51,679 bases of DNA from Bacteroidales bacterium (GTDB lineage: Bacteria > Bacteroidota > Bacteroidia > Bacteroidales > UBA932), in the NCBI GenBank assembly GCA_020026355.1, contig JAHHQP010000012.1, positions 1 to 51,679 of the forward strand. The letters are read 5' to 3'. The position numbers were made by a program, and so were the translations under genes. Below are positions 1 to 7,463 of the stretch, in pieces. The notes beneath the pieces were generated by a model. That model saw nothing but the letters and a program-made list of their open reading frames with translations, searched no databases and was not told the DNA's origin. Numbering within the stretch: position 1 is the stretch's first letter; every line of letters begins with the position of its first letter.

Positions 1-190
1 TTGACATGGAGCCGAAGTTGATGTCCTTGTCCCCCTTGAGTATCCTCATTTGGATGCCGTCAGCGTATCGAGCCGCAAGTAGTCCACAATCACTCTGGAA
101 CAATTTGAAGAGATTTCGGCAACATGCAAGCCTGAGTGGAATTTTGGGTTCTTCGATATTATAGACAGGAATTGCCACTCCTGCATACAT
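1..190 (-). CDS. Unrecognised protein, 5' part only (runs off left edge)
   Basis: An open frame on the minus strand starts at ATG 190-188 and stays open for 63 codons to the window edge. An AAGGAG Shine-Dalgarno-like sequence ends 3 nt before the ATG, and the first in-frame stop upstream is the TAA at 217-215. The translation begins MYAGVAIPVY and contains RYADGIQMRILKGDKD near residues 41-56. Its composition looks like a soluble globular protein and its codons resemble those of neighbouring genes, which is why I prefer it over the other open frames here. I do not recognise the family and assign no function. It has its own AT-rich leader (191-504) with three TTGGAAAA copies. Confidence is limited because only the N-terminus is visible. 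Confidence 0.55.
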   Translation of the reverse strand, partial: MYAGVAIPVYNIEEPKIPLRLACCRNLFKLFQSDCGLLAARYADGIQMRILKGDKDINFGSMS

Positions 191-504
191 GAGCTCCTTT
201 TTTCTAAGGCGAATTTAATAAATTTCGTCGCTTTTCCAAGATTGTTTTCCAATAATTTGCCGCTTTTCCAAGAAATGATTTTCCCCGTTTCTGCTTTTTA
301 GAAAGTGTTTCATAATTCAATTCCTGACGAAGAATTGTTCTTGGCTTTTGTCCATGGTCTCATTAAAACAAATCTTTTCAATGGCGACTTGAAATCACCG
401 ACTGTCTGGAATATTGAATATTCTTGAGATGAGAAGCTATGAAATGTTTTCAAAAATCGACATGTAAACGAGTTTATTTACGCGAATGTTTAACAAGTTT
501 AATA
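191..504. other. AT-rich intergenic leader between edge gene and tRNA-Arg
   Basis: This stretch of just over 300 bases has no convincing gene. It holds the likely upstream region of the leftmost minus-strand gene, including the TTGGAAAA repeats at 232-271. I see no good TAnnTTTG promoter in it. Open frames here, on the plus strand (83-300, no start codon) and the minus strand (46-252), look accidental. Confidence 0.5.
221..272. repeat. Direct repeats containing three TTTTCCAA copies
   Basis: A 19-20 nt unit, AATTTCGTCGCTTTTCCAAG at 221-240, recurs with two changes and one deletion at 254-272. The 8-mer TTTTCCAA (TTGGAAAA on the gene strand) occurs at 232-239, 245-252 and 264-271. The repeats lie 30-80 nt upstream of the ATG of the edge gene, where a regulator site or a structured leader could be. 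Function is inferred only. Confidence 0.5.
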
Positions 505-538
505 AAAACGCCCTCTCAGATATCTGAGAGGGCGTTTT
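505..538. terminator. Perfect palindromic terminator after tRNA-Arg
   Basis: The 34 nt from 505 to 538 read identically on both strands. They can fold into a hairpin (CGCCCTCTCAGA arm) ending in a run of T on either strand. It begins 3 nt after the tRNA-Arg 3' end on the minus strand, so it is most likely that tRNA's intrinsic terminator. Confidence 0.85.
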
Positions 539-541
539 AAG

Positions 542-615
542 TGATCCGGTTGGGATTCGAACCCAAGACCCACAGCTTAGAAGGCTGTTGCTCTATCCAA
601 CTGAGCTACCGGACC
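542..615 (-). tRNA. tRNA-Arg (anticodon TCT)
   Basis: The minus strand folds into a full cloverleaf of 74 nt. The acceptor stem is GGTCCGG paired with CCGGATC (one G-T pair), the anticodon loop is CTTCTAA with anticodon TCT, and the T loop is GGTTCGAATCC. The discriminator is A and CCA is not encoded. It reads AGA/AGG arginine codons, which are common in rpoB and rpoC of this window. It has its own promoter (670-701) and terminator (505-538). Confidence 0.96.
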
Positions 616-669
616 GATCCGTATGTCATTCCAATACGCTTCGTGAATGAGGCTCCTTGAAATGGACTG

Positions 670-701
670 CAAATATAGGCATTTAATAATTATGCACCAA
701 A
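670..701 (-). promoter_or_regulatory. Bacteroidota-type promoter of tRNA-Arg
   Basis: On the minus strand TTTG (701-698) is followed after exactly 20 nt by TATATTTG (677-670), matching the Bacteroidota sigma-ABfr consensus TTTG-N19-21-TAnnTTTG. Transcription would begin about 50 nt upstream of the tRNA. Confidence 0.85.
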
Positions 702-717
702 TATTTTTCTTTTAATT

Positions 718-1698
718 TCAGTTTTCTGCGGAACCGTTGAATTTCTTGGCAGCCAATTCGATTCCAGTAACCAGGAAGAAGCCGATCAGGGCGAACAGGA
801 TTGCAGTACCATATTGCGGGTCGATTTCCAGGTTCGAGAGCGCTTGGTCCAGCAGGTTTCCAGACAACAGCTCACCGTCTGTTCCTGTCAGCTGTTCCGG
901 AAATTGGGAACTGGCGATCTTCAGTTTGTCACTCCAGGGCCATACTTTCACCAGAGAACCGATGATGAAGCCGGCAAGGACAAGCATGGTTTCCTTGTTG
1001 AATCTGCTCAGCAGCCAGTGCAGAAATTTGGAGAAGGAGATGATGCCGATAACGGCACCGATAGCGAAGACGCAGAGGACCAGCAGATTATTGCTGACAT
1101 TGATGCCGGAGGTCAGTTCGTTGATGGTCTGCATGATGAATTCATATTTTCCGAGAATCAGCAGGATGAAACTGCCGGATATTCCGGGAAGGATCATGGC
1201 ACAGATGGCGATGGCTCCGCAGATGAAGATGAACCAGAGGGTGTCTGGAGTTCGGGTGGGGGACAGGGTGCATACGACAACCCCTGTGATGATGCCCGTG
1301 ATGAGGAGAAGCACACTTTCAATGTTCCATCTTTCCACTCCTTTGAGTATGAAGATGGAAGAAGCGACGATCAGTCCGAAGAAGAAGGCCCAGGTCTGGA
1401 TCGGATGGTGGGCCAGCAGCCAGGTCATGATCTTCGCGAGGGAAAGGATGCTGATTCCGATGCCGATGACCAGACTCAGCAGAAAGGTACCGTCAATGTG
1501 TTTCCAGAAGTCCTTGAATCTGCCGGAGAACAGCAGTTTCATCGCTTTGGCGTTGATGGAGCTGATGGAGCCCAGCAGACGGTCATAAATGCCCATCATG
1601 AAGGCGATCGTGCCTCCGGAAACGCCAGGGATGACGTCCGCTGCACCCATGCAGGCTCCTTTGACAGCGGTCAGGAGAGATGTTGTGAAGTTATTCAT
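718..1698 (-). CDS. DUF368 family polyprenyl-phosphate transporter (PopT-like)
   Basis: A 326-residue inner-membrane protein rich in hydrophobic segments. The DUF368 signature is clear: GAADVIPGVSGGTIAF at about residues 18-33, and its inverted-repeat counterpart MILPGISGSFILL at about 168-180. DUF368 proteins (PopT) and DedA proteins were reported to recycle undecaprenyl phosphate from the outer to the inner leaflet, feeding peptidoglycan and surface-polysaccharide synthesis. That role here is by family assignment. The ATG overlaps the stop of the upstream gene by 8 nt (ATGAATAA), so translation is probably coupled. It is the last gene of a three-gene minus-strand operon. No clear terminator follows the stop; the next element is the tRNA-Arg promoter. 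Confidence 0.92.
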   Translation of the reverse strand: MNNFTTSLLTAVKGACMGAADVIPGVSGGTIAFMMGIYDRLLGSISSINAKAMKLLFSGRFKDFWKHIDGTFLLSLVIGIGISILSLAKIMTWLLAHHPIQTWAFFFGLIVASSIFILKGVERWNIESVLLLITGIITGVVVCTLSPTRTPDTLWFIFICGAIAICAMILPGISGSFILLILGKYEFIMQTINELTSGINVSNNLLVLCVFAIGAVIGIISFSKFLHWLLSRFNKETMLVLAGFIIGSLVKVWPWSDKLKIASSQFPEQLTGTDGELLSGNLLDQALSNLEIDPQYGTAILFALIGFFLVTGIELAAKKFNGSAEN

Positions 1699-2239
1699 TC
1701 AATATGATTTTTGTCAGGTAATCTGTAATGGCTTCGAAGACTTTGAGTGCAGAGTTTCCGTTCAGGGAATCTGTATCCGTCTTGATGACCATATCATAAG
1801 TTTCCCCGTCCAGTTGAAGACGTCCGATCTTGAAACGGGCTCTGGAGCATTTGCTCAGCAGGATGTTCGTGAAGTAGTTCTTGTCTGTCAATGAAATGAA
1901 CAGATCGGTCGTCTCTTCCAGTAAGGGCCGGATCTTTTCCATCGGAGGTGCTCCGAGCCAATTGAGCTCCTTGCGGATGATGGTGGTCTGGATGCTGGTC
2001 AGCAATAAAGTGGATTTGTCCAGCTTTCTGAAGTCAATGTACCAGATTTCTCCCTTGATTCCATTGACCTTGAACCAGTTCAGTATCTTTTCTTTGAGCA
2101 CGTCATATTCCGGGTTGTCCACATCCATCAGCACGGCGGCAGTCCGGATCTGCTTCAGAGGAAGCAGACCGGTCGGGACGTCGCTGGCATGTCGGGCCAG
2201 TTTCCGTCTGCGGAAGAATTTCAGGATGCCGGCAATCAT
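1691..2239 (-). CDS. Small Bacteroidota-specific protein (DUF6913-like)
   Basis: A 182-residue protein starting MIAGILKFFRRRKL at ATG 2239-2237, immediately after the kinase stop. The frame is open further upstream, but that extension would lie inside the kinase gene in another frame and has shadow-like composition, so I reject it. The N-terminus is basic. The middle contains VLMDVDNPEYDVLKEKILNWF and a later ISLTDKNYFTN stretch. It resembles the uncharacterised Bacteroidota family I know as DUF6913; this name is from memory. Function is unknown. It overlaps the start of the DUF368 gene by 8 nt, so the two are probably translated together. Confidence 0.8.
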   Translation of the reverse strand: MIAGILKFFRRRKLARHASDVPTGLLPLKQIRTAAVLMDVDNPEYDVLKEKILNWFKVNGIKGEIWYIDFRKLDKSTLLLTSIQTTIIRKELNWLGAPPMEKIRPLLEETTDLFISLTDKNYFTNILLSKCSRARFKIGRLQLDGETYDMVIKTDTDSLNGNSALKVFEAITDYLTKIILNE

Positions 2240-2240
2240 A

Positions 2241-3248
2241 TCATGCTTGTTCTGCAGGCTTGTTGGCTGCAATGAGTTCGCGGATTTCCTGCTTGGCCGC
2301 CTTCCATCTCGGGATATCGATCTTCGTTCCGATGATTTCCACGACTTTCGCGGCAATGATGGAGCCGACCTCTCCGCAGACCTTCAGCGGCATGCCGAGT
2401 GAATGAGCATACAGGAATCCGGCAGCGTAGGTGTCACCGGCACCTGTCGCATCGATAGGTGTGGCTGGCCATGCTTCGATGAAATGGTATTCATCGCCGC
2501 TCTTGAGCATGGAACCGTCTTTCCCGATCTTGACGACGGCTACCTTGCAATGACGTGCGATTTCGTCTAAGGCCTCTCTCGGTTCGAGTTTGGTGAAGGC
2601 TTTAGCTTCGGTCTCATTGGCAAAGACAATGTCTACATATTTGTCGACGATGTCATGCAGGAAGGCATCGTTGGATTCGACGACATTGTAGGAAGCCATA
2701 TCCAGGGAAATGATGCAGCCGGCTTCCTTGGCCATCTGTACGGCTTTGCGGATGAGGGCCTGGTTCTGGACAAGATAGCCTTCGATGTGGAAATAGTCGT
2801 ATCCCTCGAAATATTCGGGTCTGAGATCTTCCGGTATCAGCTCGAGCGCGGCGCCGAGATAGACGGCGAAAGTCCGTTCCGCATTCGGGGCGGTGATGAA
2901 GACCATTGCTCGTCCGGAGGAATGTTCTCCTTTCAGAAGGATGGATTTAATACCGTACTGGGCTTGGTCGCTCTTGAAAAGGTGACCGAGGTCGTCGTCT
3001 CCGACTTTTCCGATGAAACCGGATTCCATGCCGAATATGGCGGTGCCGGTAATGGTGTTTGCAGCCGAACCTCCGGCAACCAGCTGGACTCCCATCGGCT
3101 TGAGGGTTTTCCAGATTTCGTCACCGGTTTCCATGTCTACATGCTGCATGCTGCCGCGCGGAAGGTGGTATTGTTTGAGGAATTCGTCGTCGGGAAGCAC
3201 TGCAAGGATGTCTGTCAAAGCGTTTCCGATACCGAGGATTGATGCCAT
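2241..3248 (-). CDS. PfkB-family carbohydrate kinase, adenosine kinase-like
   Basis: A 335-residue ribokinase-fold enzyme. Family motifs are present: GGSAANT at about residues 59-65 (substrate binding), and the anion-hole/catalytic motif DATGAGD at 266-272, with Asp272 as the expected catalytic base, followed by TYAAGFLYA. Length and the start MASILGIGNALTDIL match the Bacteroidota proteins usually annotated as adenosine kinases, which phosphorylate adenosine to AMP with ATP. The exact nucleoside or sugar substrate cannot be decided from sequence alone. It is the first gene of the operon with the DUF6913-like and PopT-like genes (gap of 1 nt to the next start). A TAACTTTG -7 element lies at 3320-3313. 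Confidence 0.88.
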   Translation of the reverse strand: MASILGIGNALTDILAVLPDDEFLKQYHLPRGSMQHVDMETGDEIWKTLKPMGVQLVAGGSAANTITGTAIFGMESGFIGKVGDDDLGHLFKSDQAQYGIKSILLKGEHSSGRAMVFITAPNAERTFAVYLGAALELIPEDLRPEYFEGYDYFHIEGYLVQNQALIRKAVQMAKEAGCIISLDMASYNVVESNDAFLHDIVDKYVDIVFANETEAKAFTKLEPREALDEIARHCKVAVVKIGKDGSMLKSGDEYHFIEAWPATPIDATGAGDTYAAGFLYAHSLGMPLKVCGEVGSIIAAKVVEIIGTKIDIPRWKAAKQEIRELIAANKPAEQA

Positions 3249-3312
3249 AGCTGTTTCTGATTATGATTTGTTCTGTTCGTCGTGTGCCTGAACCGTCGGG
3301 CACAATATTCTG

Positions 3313-3320
3313 CAAAGTTA
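3313..3320 (-). promoter_or_regulatory. -7 element for the pfkB operon
   Basis: TAACTTTG on the minus strand fits TAnnTTTG. No good -33 TTTG lies at the expected distance, so it would be a -7-driven promoter. It sits 12 nt from the opposing -7 element at 3333-3340. Confidence 0.5.
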
Positions 3321-3332
3321 GAAAAAAATAGA

Positions 3333-3340
3333 TAAATTTG
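3333..3340 (+). promoter_or_regulatory. -7 element for the flippase-like gene
   Basis: TAAATTTG fits TAnnTTTG and lies 23 nt before the ATG at 3364. A -33 element is not evident. Confidence 0.5.
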
Positions 3341-3363
3341 CATTCGCTTGATAATCAGAAACC

Positions 3364-4359
3364 ATGATGAAGAGGAAGAACGTCAAAAGTATCTTGAAAT
3401 ATATCTTGTCTCTGGCTTTGGCCGGTGTCCTGCTTTACTTCTCGTTCAAGGGAGTGGATTGGACGGAGTTCGTGGGCGTCTTGAAGAATTGTGACTGGGT
3501 TCTTCTTCTCTTGTCCATGGTAGCCGGCGTCCTGGCGTTCTGGTTCCGTGGACTGCGCTGGAGGGATCTGCTGCAGCCCTTGGATCCTTCGATCACTCGG
3601 CTGACTGCGTTCAATGCAGTCAATATCGGTTATCTGGCTAATTTCGCGCTTCCTCGTATCGGGGAGTTCGTTCGTTGCGGGGTCATCACCCGCAATTCCC
3701 GGAAGTCGGGCAACGATGCCGCTAGCTATGAGAAGGTTTTGGGGACGGTTGTACTGGAGAGAGTGTGGGATCTGTTCACGATGCTGCTGCTGATCATTGC
3801 GCTGCTGATCTTCACCTGGAAGAAATTCGGAGATTTCTTCCGTCAGGAAATCCTGTATAAGATGAACGTCAGCATCTGGTGGATTCTTCTTCTGCTGCTC
3901 CTGGCCGCTGCTGTCGGCATCTATGCTGTCTGGAGATGGCGGAACGTAAACGGATTTTTCGGGAAAGTGTGGAAGATTCTTTCCGGTCTGTTCCAGGGGT
4001 TCGGAACTTGTTTGAAAATGCAGGGAAAGTGGCGTTTCTTTTTCCACACGGTCTTGATCTGGGCCATGTACTGGGTGATGGCGGCTTCAATCATGTGGTC
4101 GGTTCCAGACCTGAAAGGTTTCGGGCTGGCTGATGCGCTTTTCCTGTCTCTGGTCGGAGGCCTGGGGTGGATCGTACCGGTGCCTGGCGGTTTCGGAGCT
4201 TTCCATTACATCGTTTCACTGGCACTGTACATGGTCTATGGGATTCCTATGGAGGTCGGAGTCGTCTTTGCCACGCTGTCACACGAGTCTCAGGCCATCA
4301 CGATGGCTTTGTTCGGCGGTATTTCTTATTTTGTCGAGGCGCTCAAGAAACGTCGTTGA
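3364..4359 (+). CDS. Flippase-like membrane protein (LPG synthase TM domain family)
   Basis: A 331-residue integral membrane protein with about eight hydrophobic segments. It matches the lysylphosphatidylglycerol synthase transmembrane domain family (PF03706, MprF flippase half). Visible family features are LPRIGEFVRCGVITR near residues 97-111, which fits the conserved (L/V)PxRxGE pattern, and a GGLGWIVPVPGGFGAFHYIV segment near 262-281. The soluble aminoacyl-transferase half of MprF is absent, so lysyl transfer to lipids is not expected; these short versions are thought to move lipids or lipid-linked molecules. The substrate is unknown. Two ATGs (3364 and 3367) are possible starts. It is transcribed alone, divergent from the pfkB operon and convergent with xth. 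Confidence 0.88.
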   Translation: MMKRKNVKSILKYILSLALAGVLLYFSFKGVDWTEFVGVLKNCDWVLLLLSMVAGVLAFWFRGLRWRDLLQPLDPSITRLTAFNAVNIGYLANFALPRIGEFVRCGVITRNSRKSGNDAASYEKVLGTVVLERVWDLFTMLLLIIALLIFTWKKFGDFFRQEILYKMNVSIWWILLLLLLAAAVGIYAVWRWRNVNGFFGKVWKILSGLFQGFGTCLKMQGKWRFFFHTVLIWAMYWVMAASIMWSVPDLKGFGLADALFLSLVGGLGWIVPVPGGFGAFHYIVSLALYMVYGIPMEVGVVFATLSHESQAITMALFGGISYFVEALKKRR

Positions 4360-4360
4360 A

Positions 4361-4394
4361 AAAAGGTGGCCCCGGAGAACGGAACCACCCTTTC
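4361..4394. terminator. Terminator between flippase gene and xth
   Basis: An inverted repeat (AAAGGTGG arm against CCACCCTTT, one bulge, with an inner CCG/CGG pairing) lies between the convergent stops. On the minus strand it is followed by TTTTTT, so it best serves the xth transcript; in the plus direction the T run is short. Confidence 0.6.
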
Positions 4395-4414
4395 CTGATC
4401 CGGAGGGACGGATG

Positions 4415-5167
4415 TCATCTGATGTCCAGTTCAACCGGACAATGGTCGGAACCGAAAATTTCGGTGTGGATCTTCGCGTCTGCCAGACGGTCTTTCATGT
4501 TTTCTGAGGCAATGAAGTAATCGATGCGCCATCCGGTGTTCTTCTCGCGGGCACGGAAACGGTAGGACCACCAGGAATAGATGTCTTTCCGGTCCGGATA
4601 GAAATGACGGAAAGTGTCGATGAAGCCGGCATCCAGCAGCTTGCTGAATTTTTCGCGTTCCTCATCGGTGAAGCCGGCATTCCGGCGGTTGGTCTTCGGA
4701 TTCTTCAAGTCGATTTCCTGATGAGCGACATTGAGATCGCCGCACATCAGCACGCCTTTCTTCGTGGCGAGACCTTTCAGGTATTCCCGGAAGTCATCCT
4801 CCCATCGCATACGGTAATCCAGTCGGCGGAGTTCATCCTGCGAATTCGGGACGTAGACGCACACCAGATAGAAATCTTCCATCTCCAGTGTGATGACGCG
4901 GCCTTCGTGGTCGTGTTCATCGATGCCGATGCCGCAGGTGACGGACAGTGGCTCGTGTCTTGTGTAGATGGCTGTGCCGGAATAGCCTTTCTTGTCTGCA
5001 TAGTTCCAGTAGGAACGGTATCCCGGAAATTCCAGATCAAGCTGTCCGGCTTGCATCTTCGTTTCCTGAAGGCAGAAGAAGTCTGCGTCCAGCTCCGTGA
5101 AAATGTCGGCAAAACCTTTGCCGGCGATGGCCCTGAGACCATTGACATTCCATGAAATGAGTTTCAT
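4415..5167 (-). CDS. xth: Exodeoxyribonuclease III
   Basis: A 250-residue endonuclease/exonuclease/phosphatase-fold enzyme of the ExoIII/APE1 type. It cleaves DNA 5' to abasic sites and trims 3' ends during base excision repair in the cytoplasm. Diagnostic residues are all present: N7 and N9 in SWNVNG, metal ligand E35 in LQETK, Y105, D144 and N146 in GDLNVAH, and D241-H242 in SDHCPV. Length is typical. The start follows the cysS stop by 3 nt, so the two genes form one transcript. The xth tail converges on the flippase gene, with a terminator hairpin between them. Confidence 0.95.
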   Translation of the reverse strand: MKLISWNVNGLRAIAGKGFADIFTELDADFFCLQETKMQAGQLDLEFPGYRSYWNYADKKGYSGTAIYTRHEPLSVTCGIGIDEHDHEGRVITLEMEDFYLVCVYVPNSQDELRRLDYRMRWEDDFREYLKGLATKKGVLMCGDLNVAHQEIDLKNPKTNRRNAGFTDEEREKFSKLLDAGFIDTFRHFYPDRKDIYSWWSYRFRAREKNTGWRIDYFIASENMKDRLADAKIHTEIFGSDHCPVELDIR

Positions 5168-5170
5168 AGC

Positions 5171-6736
5171 TTATTCCAATGTCCATTCGGTGCCGTCTTT
5201 CGTATCCTTGATCTGGATACCCAGTTCCTTGAGTTCGTCCCTGATCCTGTCGCTGGTTGCCCAGTCTTTTGCGGATTTTGCGGCTTTTCGCTGCTCGAGG
5301 ACCATCTGTATCAGGCCGTCCAGGGTCCTGGTGGTCTTTCCGCTTTCGCTTTCTTCGTCTTTAAGTCCTAGGACGCCGAAGATGATGTCGTCGAAAAGTC
5401 GCAGAAGGGTTTCATGATCGTTTTTCGTCAGCTTGATCTTTCTGTCCTTGGCGGAGTTGATCAGCTTGACGGCATCGAAGATGTGGGAGAGGGCAATAGG
5501 GGTGTTGAGGTCGTCGCAGAGGGCATCATAGACGTCGTCGCAGATCTTGTTGATCTCGGCGTTGTCAGCCGTGAACGTCTCCGGCGCAAGGTCGGCGATG
5601 AATTCTCCATAGGCGAGGTGGGCGGTGTCGTGGCCTTTGATGCCTCTCGGTGACTCTTCCGCACCGGCGTCTCTGGCCATTGACCTGAGGTCCTTGACTG
5701 CGCTCATGATTCTCTTGAGTCCTTTCTCGGCAGCCTGCAGGGCTTCGTTGCTGAAGTCGAGAGTGCTGCGGTAGTGGGCCTGGAGGATGAAGAAGCGTAC
5801 GGTCATCGGGCTGTAGGCCTGGGTGAGGATCGCATGGCTGCCTTCGAACATTTCCTGAAGGGTGATGAAGTTACCGTAGGATTTTCCCATCTTCTTGCCG
5901 TTGATGGTGATCATGTTGTTGTGCATCCAGTACTTGACGCCCGGACAGCCGCGGGATGCGGTGTTCTGTGCCAGCTCGCATTCGTGGTGCGGGAAGAGGA
6001 GGTCCATTCCGCCGCCGTGCACGTCGAAAGTCTTGCCGAGGTATTTCTCGCTCATGGCCGAGCATTCGAGATGCCAGCCCGGGAAGCCTTCGCTCCATGG
6101 AGACGGCCAGTGCATGATGTGTTCCGGTGTCGCTTTCTTCCACAGGGCGAAGTCATAGGATTCGTGCTTTTCTTCCTGACCGTCCAGGTCACGGGTACCG
6201 CCGATCATCTCGTCGATGTTGCGGCCAGAGAGGATGCCGTAATGGTGGTCATGGTTGTATTTCCTGACATCGAAATAGACGGAGCCGTTGCTTTCGTAGG
6301 CATAGCCGGCATCCAGGATCTTCTTGACGATGTTGATCTGTTCGATGATGTGGCCGGAGGCTCTCGGTTCGATGGATGGAGGGGCGACGTTCAGCATACG
6401 CATGGCTTCATGGTATCTGAGGGTATATTCCTGCACGACTTCCATCGGCTCGAGCTGCTCGAGACGGGCTTTCTTGGCAATCTTGTCTTCGCCTTCGTCG
6501 GCGTCGTGCTCCAGGTGTCCCACGTCGGTGATGTTGCGGACGTAGCGGACCTTGTAGCCGAGATGCCTGAGGAGGCGGACGAATACGTCGTAGGTGATGC
6601 CTGGGCGGGCGTGTCCCAGATGGGCGTCGCCGTAGACGGTCGGGCCGCAGACATAGAGTCCGACATGTCCTTCGTGTACTGGTTCAAACAGTTCTTTCTG
6701 TCTGGAAAGGGTGTTGGTGATATATAGATCTCTCAT
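5171..6736 (-). CDS. cysS: Cysteine--tRNA ligase
   Basis: A 521-residue class I aminoacyl-tRNA synthetase charging tRNA-Cys. The HIGH-type motif reads HLGH at residues 39-42 just after the zinc ligand C30 (YVCGPTVYGDAHLGHARP), and the second signature is KMGKS at 282-286. Further zinc-site residues are visible as C225 (WHLECSAM) and the PHHECE segment at about 249-254. The C-terminal part is the helical tRNA-binding domain. Slightly longer than the E. coli enzyme (461 aa), as is usual in Bacteroidota. A TATCTTTG -7 element lies 42 nt upstream (6785-6778). Co-transcribed with xth. Confidence 0.97.
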   Translation of the reverse strand: MRDLYITNTLSRQKELFEPVHEGHVGLYVCGPTVYGDAHLGHARPGITYDVFVRLLRHLGYKVRYVRNITDVGHLEHDADEGEDKIAKKARLEQLEPMEVVQEYTLRYHEAMRMLNVAPPSIEPRASGHIIEQINIVKKILDAGYAYESNGSVYFDVRKYNHDHHYGILSGRNIDEMIGGTRDLDGQEEKHESYDFALWKKATPEHIMHWPSPWSEGFPGWHLECSAMSEKYLGKTFDVHGGGMDLLFPHHECELAQNTASRGCPGVKYWMHNNMITINGKKMGKSYGNFITLQEMFEGSHAILTQAYSPMTVRFFILQAHYRSTLDFSNEALQAAEKGLKRIMSAVKDLRSMARDAGAEESPRGIKGHDTAHLAYGEFIADLAPETFTADNAEINKICDDVYDALCDDLNTPIALSHIFDAVKLINSAKDRKIKLTKNDHETLLRLFDDIIFGVLGLKDEESESGKTTRTLDGLIQMVLEQRKAAKSAKDWATSDRIRDELKELGIQIKDTKDGTEWTLE

Positions 6737-6777
6737 GATGGACGATAATGTGTTTCACATATGATGATTGTAGTCTG

Positions 6778-6785
6778 CAAAGATA
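6778..6785 (-). promoter_or_regulatory. -7 element for cysS-xth
   Basis: TATCTTTG on the minus strand, an exact TAnnTTTG match 42 nt before the cysS ATG. No matching -33 TTTG is seen. Confidence 0.5.
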
Positions 6786-6878
6786 GCGATAAAGTCCTAT
6801 ATATGAAAGAAGATTCCTGCAAGTTCCTGTCCGTCGCCACGTTGTTGAAAAAATGTTGGAAACTGCAGGTCTGCTCTG

Positions 6879-6909
6879 TTTGACAAGTTGTGGAATTTGT
6901 TTACATTTG
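6879..6909 (+). promoter_or_regulatory. Promoter of the purine operon
   Basis: TTTG (6879-6882), then exactly 19 nt, then TACATTTG (6902-6909). This is a full match to the Bacteroidota consensus, about 65 nt before purE. I see no PurR-box or purine riboswitch in the leader. Confidence 0.8.
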
Positions 6910-6975
6910 CAGATGCAATGTTGCAGAAGGATTTTGTGAGAATCGGAATATCATTTTTATAATACAAAGATACTT

Positions 6976-7443
6976 ATGAAAGTTGCAATCATCATGGGCT
7001 CGACCAGTGACTTCGAAGTCATGTCTCCGGCTATCCAGGTACTTGAAGATCTCGGAATCGCTTACGAGAAGAAAGTCATCAGCGCCCATCGTACCCCGGA
7101 TCTTATGTGTGAATATGCCAAGTCGGCAAAATCACGGGGAATCAGCGTGATCATCGCGGGAGCGGGCGGGGCTGCTCATGTCGCAGGTGTGGTCGCCGGA
7201 ATGACGACGCTTCCGGTCATCGGGGTGCCGATCCGGACCAAAGCCCTCGGGGGAATGGACTCTCTGCTGTCCATCGTCCAGATGCCGGGCGGAATTCCGG
7301 TAGCGACAATGGCGATCGACGGTGCCAAGAATGCCGGTCTTTTCGCCGCGCAGATTCTCGCGCTCCAGTCTCCGGAAATCGCGGACAGGCTGGAGGCTTT
7401 CAGAAAAGCCCAGACGCAGAAGGTGTTGGAGGCTGAAATCTAG
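6976..7443 (+). CDS. purE: N5-carboxyaminoimidazole ribonucleotide mutase
   Basis: A 155-residue class I PurE. It moves the carboxyl of N5-CAIR to give CAIR in de novo purine synthesis. The N-terminal GSTSD phosphate-binding motif (residues 8-12), the catalytic histidine in SAHRTP (H38), and the GAGGAAHVAGVVAGMT and GGMDSLLSIVQMPGG segments are all intact. The length is typical of a bacterial class I octamer. The partner PurK is not in this window. It is the first gene of the purE-L-F-M-H-D-folD operon, separated from purL by an 83-nt gap holding a long hairpin. Confidence 0.96.
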   Translation: MKVAIIMGSTSDFEVMSPAIQVLEDLGIAYEKKVISAHRTPDLMCEYAKSAKSRGISVIIAGAGGAAHVAGVVAGMTTLPVIGVPIRTKALGGMDSLLSIVQMPGGIPVATMAIDGAKNAGLFAAQILALQSPEIADRLEAFRKAQTQKVLEAEI

Positions 7444-7463
7444 ATGAAGGAATTCAAGAAATA

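Noticed and set aside
46..252. 68-codon minus-strand frame at the left edge
   Set aside because: It overlaps the better frame starting at 190, which has a Shine-Dalgarno and more protein-like composition; this one looks like its shadow.
83..300. Plus-strand open frame at the left edge, considered as a gene remnant
   Set aside because: It has no start codon, an in-frame TAG just before it, and is the exact complement frame of the minus-strand edge gene, which explains its protein-like look.
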